Below are positions 57,846 to 64,000 of a stretch of DNA of 64,000 nucleotides, in pieces (position 1 is the stretch's first letter; each line of letters opens with the position of its first letter). The notes below the pieces were generated by a model, which was given only the letters and a program-made list of their open reading frames with translations, ran no database searches and was not told the DNA's origin. A program made the translations under genes and the position numbers. The stretch comes from Hymenobacter qilianensis (GTDB taxonomy: Bacteria > Bacteroidota > Bacteroidia > Cytophagales > Hymenobacteraceae), in NCBI RefSeq assembly GCF_014489555.1, contig NZ_CP060784.1, positions 992,001 to 1,056,000 on the forward strand, read 5' to 3'.

Positions 57846-58994
57846 ATGAATCTGGCTATCTTCTTTGATCCGCTCCCTGAGGAGCTAGTACCCCCGCTCA
57901 TTGCCCCTACCACGCTCGGGGCACATCTCACCTGCTTTCTGGATACGTTTCCGGATTGGCGGGATGCTGACATGGCCATTATCGGCCTGAACGAGTGGCG
58001 GGGCAGTACGGCCGGCGCTCCTGCCAGGCACGGAGCCAACGCCGTGCGCCAACGTTTCTACCAGTTGCAGAAGGGCGCGGCTCCGCTTCGCCTCACCGAC
58101 CTGGGCAACCTGCGCCCCGGCCTTACCCTCGAAGATACCTACCGACGCCTGTGCGAGATAGTGGCCACGCTGCTCGAACACAACACGGTGCCCATCCTGT
58201 TGGGCGGCAGCCACGATCTGGATTACGGGCAATTTCTGGCTTACGAAACCCTCGATAGGGCCGTCAGCTTTGCCACCGTGGATGCCCGCGTGGACATGGC
58301 CGAGCACGACTCGGCCGCCGCGGAGGACTCGCATCTGCGGCGTATGCTCATGCACGAGCCTAGCTTTCTGTTCAACTTCGCCCAGCTGGCGCACCAGCAA
58401 TATCTGGCGACGCCGGAAGTATTGGCGGCGCTGGAAAAGCTGCATTTCGAAACGTTGCGGTTGGGCGCTGTGCGTACGGATGTGCGCCAGGCCGAGCCGT
58501 TACTGCGGCAGGCCGATTTTGTGAGCTTTGATGTAGCCGCGTTGCGCTGGCAGGATGCGCCGGCTTATTCGCCGGCCAACCCTTTCGGCTTGACCAGCGA
58601 GGAAGCAGCACAGCTTGCCTGGTACGCCGGCCACAACGACCAACTCAGCAGCTTCGGCCTCTACGGCTACCGCCCCGACCACGACCCCCACGGCCTGGGC
58701 GCCGCCACCCTGGCCACCATGCTGTGGTATTTTGTGGAAGGATTTTATCATCGGCGCGGCGAAACTGATTTCCAAAGCACCCGCTTCAAGCGCTACGCCG
58801 TGGGGCTGCCCGGCACACCGGCCAAGCTGGTTTTCTACAAAGCCAAACGCACCGAAAAGTGGTGGCTGGAAGTGGAAAGTCTGGCCGATAGTGCCATTAA
58901 GCGAGTGGTGCCGTGCAGCTACGAAGACTACGTGTACGCCGCGCAAGGCGACTTGCCCAACCGCTGGATTCTGACGCAAGCGCTATTAGGCTAA
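57846..58994 (+). CDS. Ureohydrolase-fold protein with degenerate metal site
   Basis: A 382-residue member of the arginase/agmatinase/formimidoylglutamase fold, starting MNLAIFFDPLPEELVPPL. The metal-binding blocks are altered: GGSHD (about residue 120) in place of GGDHS, DARVD (146-150) in place of DAHxD, and SFDVAALR (227-234) in place of SxDxDxxDP. Thus one His is Arg and one Asp is Ala, and the dinuclear Mn site is probably lost. Bacteroidota commonly carry such a protein annotated as formimidoylglutamase; a non-catalytic role is more likely. Frame intact. Confidence 0.8.
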   Translation: MNLAIFFDPLPEELVPPLIAPTTLGAHLTCFLDTFPDWRDADMAIIGLNEWRGSTAGAPARHGANAVRQRFYQLQKGAAPLRLTDLGNLRPGLTLEDTYRRLCEIVATLLEHNTVPILLGGSHDLDYGQFLAYETLDRAVSFATVDARVDMAEHDSAAAEDSHLRRMLMHEPSFLFNFAQLAHQQYLATPEVLAALEKLHFETLRLGAVRTDVRQAEPLLRQADFVSFDVAALRWQDAPAYSPANPFGLTSEEAAQLAWYAGHNDQLSSFGLYGYRPDHDPHGLGAATLATMLWYFVEGFYHRRGETDFQSTRFKRYAVGLPGTPAKLVFYKAKRTEKWWLEVESLADSAIKRVVPCSYEDYVYAAQGDLPNRWILTQALLG

Positions 58995-59049
58995 TCCTAT
59001 TGGGGTATTGTCACCGCTTGATTAATATTATACCTCCCTATTGCTCTGC

Positions 59050-59358
59050 ATGCATCCTATTTTGCCCTCAACAACCCAACATGACAGCTTACCAGAGTAC
59101 ACAAAAGCTCAGCTAGCGCTGCGTAATGGTCAAGACCGGGACGAAATATGGGTTTGTTATGAGGGGTTGATTTACGATGTTGGTCGGTCCCGGCTCTGGA
59201 CGCGCGGCAACCACTACGGCCACTGGGCCGGCCAAGACTTAACTGACGAGCTGCACCGCGACGCTCCTCATACGGCCCATGTTTTTGATAAATTCCAGGT
59301 GATTGGGCGCCTAAAAATGCCCCCCAACCTCGTCACTGCCAACCAGACTGGCCGGTAA
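59050..59358 (+). CDS. Cytochrome b5-like heme-binding domain protein
   Basis: A 102-residue protein with no signal or membrane segment. LPEYTKAQLALRNGQDRDEI, WVCYEGLIYDVGRSRLWTRG and HYGHWAGQDLTDELHRDAPH match the cytochrome b5-like heme/steroid-binding domain, with His residues in the HxxHWAGQDLT and HRDAPH regions as likely ligands. It could bind heme, steroid-like lipids or serve electron transfer; nothing nearby decides. The last residues, LKMPPNLVTANQTGR, read through a TGCCCCCC run, so the C-terminus is slightly uncertain. Confidence 0.8.
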   Translation: MHPILPSTTQHDSLPEYTKAQLALRNGQDRDEIWVCYEGLIYDVGRSRLWTRGNHYGHWAGQDLTDELHRDAPHTAHVFDKFQVIGRLKMPPNLVTANQTGR

Positions 59359-59400
59359 CCGTAAGCGCCGTCATTCCACCCACCTATTCTGCCCTCTGCC

Positions 59401-60207
59401 ATGAACTCCACCGAAAGCGCCTCCCTTTTCAACAACCTTGAAACCCTTTCCACGCACGATTTGCTAGCTGGCATGAACAGCGTCGACCAGACCGTGCCAC
59501 AGGCCGTCGCTAAGTCGTTGCCCCAGATTGAGGCGTTGGTAGATGCTACTGTGGCTTGTATGCAGCGTGGGGGGCGTTTATTTTATATCGGTGCGGGCAC
59601 GAGTGGGCGGCTGGGTATTCTGGATGCGTCTGAGTGCCCGCCTACTTTCGGGGTACCGCAGGGGTTGGTTATCGGCATCATTGCCGGTGGCGACACGGCT
59701 ATTCGCCAAGCGGTAGAAAATGCCGAAGATGACCCTGAGCAAGCCTGGAAGGACTTGCAGAAGCACAGTATCAACCAGAACGATATGCTGGTAGGCATTG
59801 CTGCCTCGGGCCGCACACCCTATGTTATAGGAGGCTTGGAGCAGGCCCGGCGTCAGGGTATTGCCACGGGTTGTATTGTCTGCAATGCGGGCTCTTTGGT
59901 AGCCGCCGCTGCCGAGTTTCCAGTGGAAGTCGTGACGGGGCCGGAGTTCGTGACCGGTAGCACGCGCCTGAAAGCGGGTACGGCGCAGAAGCTGGTGCTC
60001 AACATGCTCACCACTGCTACCATGATTCGGCTGGGCAAAGTGAAAGGCAATAAAATGGTGGATATGCAGCTCAGCAACTATAAGTTGGTAGACCGCGGTG
60101 AGCGCATGCTTATGGATGAGCTTGGCATCGAACAGCCTGAAGCTGCGGCGCTTCTGCAACAGCACGGTTCGGTACGGGCAGCGCTGGCGGCTCATGCCAA
60201 TCAATAA
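59401..60207 (+). CDS. murQ: N-acetylmuramic acid 6-phosphate etherase
   Basis: A 268-residue SIS-domain enzyme that cleaves the lactyl ether of MurNAc-6-phosphate in cell-wall recycling. YIGAGTSGRLGILDASECPP carries the catalytic Glu (about residue 78-80 region), and IAGGDTAIRQAVENAEDDPE the second acidic site. VTGPEFVTGSTRLKAGTAQK is the usual C-terminal SIS block. The length is slightly shorter than in E. coli (298) because the C-terminal helices are trimmed. RGGRLFYIG uses a GGGGGGCG run in frame. Confidence 0.95.
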   Translation: MNSTESASLFNNLETLSTHDLLAGMNSVDQTVPQAVAKSLPQIEALVDATVACMQRGGRLFYIGAGTSGRLGILDASECPPTFGVPQGLVIGIIAGGDTAIRQAVENAEDDPEQAWKDLQKHSINQNDMLVGIAASGRTPYVIGGLEQARRQGIATGCIVCNAGSLVAAAAEFPVEVVTGPEFVTGSTRLKAGTAQKLVLNMLTTATMIRLGKVKGNKMVDMQLSNYKLVDRGERMLMDELGIEQPEAAALLQQHGSVRAALAAHANQ

Positions 60208-60316
60208 CGGGAGTTAGTAGCGCTGAGCTCTGCTTTATACCTGGCCAATATTTTTGAGCGGTGTATGGAACAGAACGTCCGGTGGCACGTTTCTATCAAA
60301 AAACAGCCGCCTTCCC

Positions 60317-60883
60317 GTGCATACCATCGAGCCGCATTATAATTGGATTGAGCAGTATTCGGCCTCCGAAGACCCCCGCTCGCCCCTGTTCGAGGCCGAA
60401 AACAGCCTTGATTCCTTCACCAATACGATTTATGGCTATTACATTCACCCTCAATGGGATAGCCTGGAGTCGGACACCTTATTCCTCAAAATCCTCTTCG
60501 TAGATTATGAGCAGGGTATTGCGGTTATCGAGTTTATTGGTGAGTGGAATGACGCCATTGAGAACGATGTGATGCAGCTCAAGCGCAACATCATTGATCT
60601 GATGGTGCACGAGGGTATCCGCAAGTTCATCCTCATCGGGGAAAACGTGTTCAATTTCCACGGCTCCGACGACTCTTACTACGAGGAATGGTTTGAGGAT
60701 GTAGAAGATGGCTGGATTGCCGGCGTCAACTTTCAGGAACACGTGCTGCGCGAGATGCGCCAGTACAACATCGACAACTACGTAAACTTCGGCGGCCAGC
60801 TTGATGAGCTGCCGTGGCGCACCTATGAGCCGCGCCGCCTTTTTGAAGTAGTAGACAGCATGTTGCAGCGCCGGCTCAATTGA
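60317..60883 (+). CDS. Conserved Bacteroidota hypothetical protein
   Basis: About 188 residues from GTG 60317, chosen because the protein then starts HTIEPHYNWIEQYSASEDPR, the usual N-terminus of this widespread Bacteroidota protein; the frame stays open 63 bp upstream. Marked blocks: YGYYIHPQWDSL, LFLKILFVDYEQGIAVIEFI, KFILIGENVFNFHGSDDSYY and EWFEDVEDGWIAGVNFQEHV. It is acidic and soluble, and function is unknown. A strong terminator follows. Confidence 0.8.
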   Translation: MHTIEPHYNWIEQYSASEDPRSPLFEAENSLDSFTNTIYGYYIHPQWDSLESDTLFLKILFVDYEQGIAVIEFIGEWNDAIENDVMQLKRNIIDLMVHEGIRKFILIGENVFNFHGSDDSYYEEWFEDVEDGWIAGVNFQEHVLREMRQYNIDNYVNFGGQLDELPWRTYEPRRLFEVVDSMLQRRLN

Positions 60884-60896
60884 AAAAGTATAACCA

Positions 60897-60934
60897 ATAA
60901 AAAAGCCCCCAGAACAAGTCTGGGGGCTTTTTTT
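60897..60934. terminator. Bidirectional terminator after the conserved hypothetical gene
   Basis: AAAAAAGCCCCCAGA ACAAG TCTGGGGGCTTTTTTT, a perfect stem with seven Ts, between convergent genes. Confidence 0.9.
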
Positions 60935-60954
60935 GCGCTTGTGCGCTACTCGAA

Positions 60955-61203
60955 CTAGTGAGTAGTGGTAGCAGCAGGAGTAGTAGTAGAAGGCGTTGCG
61001 TCAGCAGCATCTTCCATAGCATCAGCCGAGTTCTCAGCAGCGTCGCGGGTCGAGTCAGCAGCCTCTTCCATAGCGTCAGCCTTCATTTCGCCAGACTCTT
61101 CTACGTTCTCAGCAGCATTCTCAGTAGCGTTTTCAGTCTTCGTGTCGCAAGAAGCGAAAGTGAACGAAGCAGCAGCAAGGGCGAGGAACAATACTTTTTT
61201 CAT
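60955..61203 (-). CDS. Small acidic low-complexity lipoprotein
   Basis: An 82-residue lipoprotein with lipobox FASC (residues 16-19). The mature part consists of Ala/Glu/Asp/Thr repeats (ENATENAAENVEESGEMK, DAMEEAADSTRDAAENSADA, MEDAAD) and is strongly helical and acidic, ending in a Thr/Pro tail. Such spacer lipoproteins may shape the periplasm or bind cations; no function assigned. It is likely highly expressed given its own terminators on both sides. Confidence 0.75.
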   Translation of the reverse strand: MKKVLFLALAAASFTFASCDTKTENATENAAENVEESGEMKADAMEEAADSTRDAAENSADAMEDAADATPSTTTPAATTTH

Positions 61204-61384
61204 GATCAGGATAAATTAGAGAGGGGGGTTGAAAAATCAATTTTGGGTGAATCTCACTTCCTTCCGCAAGCGGCTTATTAGGAGATTCACAGCTTTATAC
61301 CTCAACCAGCAATAGGTAACCCAACGGGACCAAGAATTTAATTAATTATTCATAGACGATGGTACTTTTAATCATTACACCACA

Positions 61385-61422
61385 TAAAAAAAGCCCCCAG
61401 ATATACTCTGGGGGCTTTTTTC
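61385..61422. terminator. Bidirectional terminator between lipoprotein and der region
   Basis: AAAAAAAGCCCCCAGA TATAC TCTGGGGGCTTTTTT, a perfect stem. It lies downstream of der (stop at 61503) on the minus strand. Confidence 0.9.
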
Positions 61423-61502
61423 GTGTGATCAGCCAACTCAATAAAATTGATAATTGCTTACCATTTAACCTTAGAATATAACTGATCTGGTTGGATAGGT
61501 GA

Positions 61503-62825
61503 TTATTTCTTGCGGAAAATAATACCGATTGGCACACCCGTAAAGTCGAAATGCTCGCGCAGACGATTTTCGAGGTAGCGGCTGTAGCTGTCCTTCACGT
61601 ACTGCGGCAGGTTGCAGAAGAAGGCAAATACCGGGTTGTGCGTGGGCAACTGAGTCACGTACTTGATACGCACCATTTTACCCTTCACCGACGGCGGCTG
61701 GTGGGCCTCAATCTCCCGTAGCATCACTTCATTCAGCTGGGAAGTGGGCACCTTCTTAGTCTTGTTATGATACACCTGCACGGCCGTTTCGATGGCCTTA
61801 TGCACGCGCTGCTTGGTAAGCACCGACGTAAAGATGATAGGTGGATAGCTGATCGGAGCAATTTTCTCCTTAATCAGATCCTCAAACTCCTTTACGGTAT
61901 TCGTCTGCTTATCCTCAATCAGGTCCCACTTGTTTACCACAATCACAATTCCCTTGCGGTTGCGGTCAGCCAAGCCGATGATGTTCACATCCTGCGCCTC
62001 AATGCCACGGGTGGCGTCGAGCATCACGATGCACACGTCCGACTCCTCCATGGCCCGAATAGAGCGCAATACGGAATAGAACTCAATGTCTTCGTGTACC
62101 TTATTTTTACGGCGCAAACCGGCCGTATCTACCAGAATAAAGTCGTTACCGAAGGCATTGTAGCGGGTCTGAATAGCGTCGCGGGTAGTACCGGCAATAT
62201 CGGTCACGATGGTCCGCTCCTCACCGAGCAGCAAGTTGAACAGGCTGGATTTGCCCACGTTGGGCCGCCCCAGAACCGCAATTTTCGGCAGACCAGCATC
62301 AGGCTCCTCTTCCCATGGATCGTCGAAGTGGCTTACGATAGCATCGAGCAAATCACCAGTACCGGAGCCGTTTTGGCTGGAAATGGTGAAGATGTCGCCG
62401 TCGCCAATGCCCAAGGAATAAAATTCACCTGCCGCGTGCGCCCGAGCGTTGGTATCTGCCTTGTTAGCAACCAGATAGATTGGTTTTTTGCCCTGATAAC
62501 GACGCATCACGTTGGCAAACTCCTCATCTAGGCCGTGCAAACCAGCGTCTACATCTACCATGAACAGGATTACGTCGGCCTCGTCAATGGCCAGCTTCAC
62601 CTGCTTGCGAATCTCTTCCTCAAATACGTCGTCGGAGCCGTGCACGTAGCCGCCCGTGTCGATAACGGAGTAGTACTTGCCGGTCCAGTCGCCGTAGCCG
62701 TAGTGCCGGTCGCGGGTTACGCCGCTTTCGTTGTCCATGATGGCCTTACGCTGGCCAACTAAGCGATTAAAAAGTGTGGATTTGCCCACGTTGGGCCGCC
62801 CCACAATAGCGATGGTATTCTTCAT
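61503..62825 (-). CDS. der: Ribosome biogenesis GTPase Der
   Basis: A complete 440-residue double GTPase needed for 50S assembly. The two G1 motifs are [12 protein letters not shown] (near residue 8) and [12 protein letters not shown] (near residue 183). NKAD and NKWD guanine-specificity motifs follow in each G domain, and the KH-like C-domain ends [12 protein letters not shown]. Both G domains are intact. It lies 119 bp from era in the same direction, so a common transcript is likely. Confidence 0.97.
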   Translation of the reverse strand: MKNTIAIVGRPNVGKSTLFNRLVGQRKAIMDNESGVTRDRHYGYGDWTGKYYSVIDTGGYVHGSDDVFEEEIRKQVKLAIDEADVILFMVDVDAGLHGLDEEFANVMRRYQGKKPIYLVANKADTNARAHAAGEFYSLGIGDGDIFTISSQNGSGTGDLLDAIVSHFDDPWEEEPDAGLPKIAVLGRPNVGKSSLFNLLLGEERTIVTDIAGTTRDAIQTRYNAFGNDFILVDTAGLRRKNKVHEDIEFYSVLRSIRAMEESDVCIVMLDATRGIEAQDVNIIGLADRNRKGIVIVVNKWDLIEDKQTNTVKEFEDLIKEKIAPISYPPIIFTSVLTKQRVHKAIETAVQVYHNKTKKVPTSQLNEVMLREIEAHQPPSVKGKMVRIKYVTQLPTHNPVFAFFCNLPQYVKDSYSRYLENRLREHFDFTGVPIGIIFRKK

Positions 62826-62944
62826 GATACGATGCCCCAGCCGCCAGTCCGACCTACGTCTGGCAGTGCCCGGGGATATTAAGTGAAAGATGGTCGGACT
62901 TGATTTTAGAGGTGAGCAGTGTGAAACTGCTTCCTCTTACTTAT

Positions 62945-63838
62945 TTATTGATAGCCAAACCGGCTCAACGCTTTCGGGTCGGTGCGCCAGTTTTCGTTGA
63001 CTTTTACGTGGGTTTCTAGGAACACCTGCTTGCCGAAGAACTTCTCCATTTCTTCCCGCGCCCAGGTGCCTACTTTTTTTAAAGCTTCGCCTTTGTGCCC
63101 AATAATAATTCCCTTCTGACTCGCCCGCTCCACATAAATCGTGGCCCGGATGCGAATAATTTTCTCGTCTTCTTTGAACTCCTCTACACCCACTTCGCAG
63201 CTGTAAGGGACTTCTTTTTTATAGAGCTTGAAGATTTTTTCCCGAATCATCTCGGCGGCAAAAAAGCGCTCCGGCTTATCGGTTAGCTCGTCTTTGGGGT
63301 AATATGGCGGGTGCTCAGGCAAACGCTCCAATACCAGTTCCAGAACACGCTCGGTGCCTAAAGCATTCAATGCTGATATAGCTAATACTTCGGCGGCGTT
63401 GGGCAGCTGCTCGCGCCAGTAGGCAAGTTTGGCTTCCACTTCCACCTGCTCGGCCTGGTCAATCTTATTAACCAACACGATTACCGGCGTTTCGGCCCGG
63501 CGCAGGCGCTCCACTACGGGCTCTTCGTCATGCTTTTCATAGATATCCGTGACGAACAGAATCACGTCGGCATCTTCCAGCGATGAATACACGAAGCTCA
63601 TCATGGCGTTGTGCAGCTCGTATTTGGGCTGAATAATGCCGGGCGTATCGGAGTAGACGAGCTGAAAATCGTCGCCGTTCAGGATGCCCATGATGCGGTG
63701 GCGCGTCGTCTGGGCTTTGCTGGTAATAATGCTGAGCCGCTCGCCCACGAGCACATTCATAAGCGTGGATTTGCCCACATTGGGCTTGCCAATGATGCTT
63801 ACAAAGCCGGCGCGGTGCGGTTTAGGTTCGGGATTCAC
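62945..63838 (-). CDS. era: GTPase Era
   Basis: A complete 297-residue GTPase that helps 16S rRNA maturation. G1 is [12 protein letters not shown] (about residue 18), switch and G3 SDTPGIIQPKYELH, G4 LVNKIDQ, and the C-terminal KH domain shows VERASQKGIIIGHKGEALKK (RNA-binding GxxG-like IGHKG). Its N-terminal [19 protein letters not shown] is typical. About 160 bp of apparently non-coding sequence remain to the window's right edge. Confidence 0.96.
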   Translation of the reverse strand: MNPEPKPHRAGFVSIIGKPNVGKSTLMNVLVGERLSIITSKAQTTRHRIMGILNGDDFQLVYSDTPGIIQPKYELHNAMMSFVYSSLEDADVILFVTDIYEKHDEEPVVERLRRAETPVIVLVNKIDQAEQVEVEAKLAYWREQLPNAAEVLAISALNALGTERVLELVLERLPEHPPYYPKDELTDKPERFFAAEMIREKIFKLYKKEVPYSCEVGVEEFKEDEKIIRIRATIYVERASQKGIIIGHKGEALKKVGTWAREEMEKFFGKQVFLETHVKVNENWRTDPKALSRFGYQ

Positions 63839-64000
63839 GAGGATGCTGCTGAAAATGAGGCTGCAAAGGTACGGCTTTCGTACGAGTGAACCGTGGTGTC
63901 CAATAGGTTAGGTATCAGAATCAGGCTGCCAGACTTTTAGTCCGATTATCTGTTCCTACTTTACGCCTTCCTAGTTAGCGCAAACCATTGGGGTTCTACC

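Noticed and set aside
1..64000. tRNA, rRNA or riboswitch genes
   Set aside because: I looked for cloverleaf ends and known conserved elements while reading and saw none that I could support; a covariance-model scan would settle it.
1..64000. Insertion sequences or prophage
   Set aside because: No transposase, integrase or phage structural protein found; repeats present are short palindromes only.

Overview
The window looks like chromosome of a Hymenobacter-type bacterium (Bacteroidota, Cytophagales). The signs are the gliding-motility lipoprotein genes gldB and gldD, the 29-residue AURKAIP1/COX24-type ribosomal microprotein, FecI/FecR-style ECF signalling, an STN-domain protein, PorT-like barrels, GC-rich DNA by eye, and weak or absent Shine-Dalgarno sites. 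The genus is inferred from gene content, not from a search. No tRNA, rRNA, CRISPR array, transposase or prophage gene was found.

Layout. 1-10.3 kb is a carbohydrate locus: the 3' end of galT, a GH5-like enzyme, three GH43 enzymes, a GH172 (DUF2961) enzyme, a sialate O-acetylesterase-type esterase and a LacI regulator. Two LacI-type operators sit in the divergent promoter region at 4.3-4.55 kb. 10.3-13.5 kb holds prmA, a DUF6150-like gene, tpiA and a TspO-like gene. 14-18.2 kb is a second sugar-acid/glycoside module (double DUF1080, Gfo/Idh oxidoreductase, uxuA). 18.4-24.4 kb holds uvrA and a low-GC patch with an orphan immunity-type gene and palindromic repeats. 24.7-27.9 kb has two tandem alpha/beta hydrolases. 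28-32.3 kb is an ECF sigma / GIN-domain / FecR / STN-protein signalling operon. 32.5-47.4 kb is mostly housekeeping (MFS exporter, a second ECF sigma with an overlapping small gene, nth, glycosyltransferase, gldB, rng, HU, mutY, ssb, gldD, recG). 49.5-57.7 kb is a fatty-acid beta-oxidation cluster (acyl-CoA ligase, MarR, fadN-fadA-fadE). 57.8-64 kb has a degenerate ureohydrolase, a cytochrome b5-like protein, murQ, and the GTPases der and era.

Two window-wide signals stand out. First, a short motif, TGGGGGGC followed by AA or TT, recurs on both strands at dozens of places. It occurs singly inside genes and, with five Gs, as inverted pairs that form most of the terminators, which is the behaviour of uptake-signal sequences. 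Second, about twenty gene frames are broken, and each is repaired by adding one base to the G/C run of such a motif. Housekeeping genes are hit (uvrA three times, acyl-CoA ligase twice, mutY twice, recG, rng), so motif-specific undercalling of the run is the likeliest cause. Genes typed here as pseudogene are broken in this sequence; most are probably intact in the cell.

Four families of long inverted repeats (REP/MITE-like) lie between genes, one of them with four copies and one copy carrying a second element inside it.
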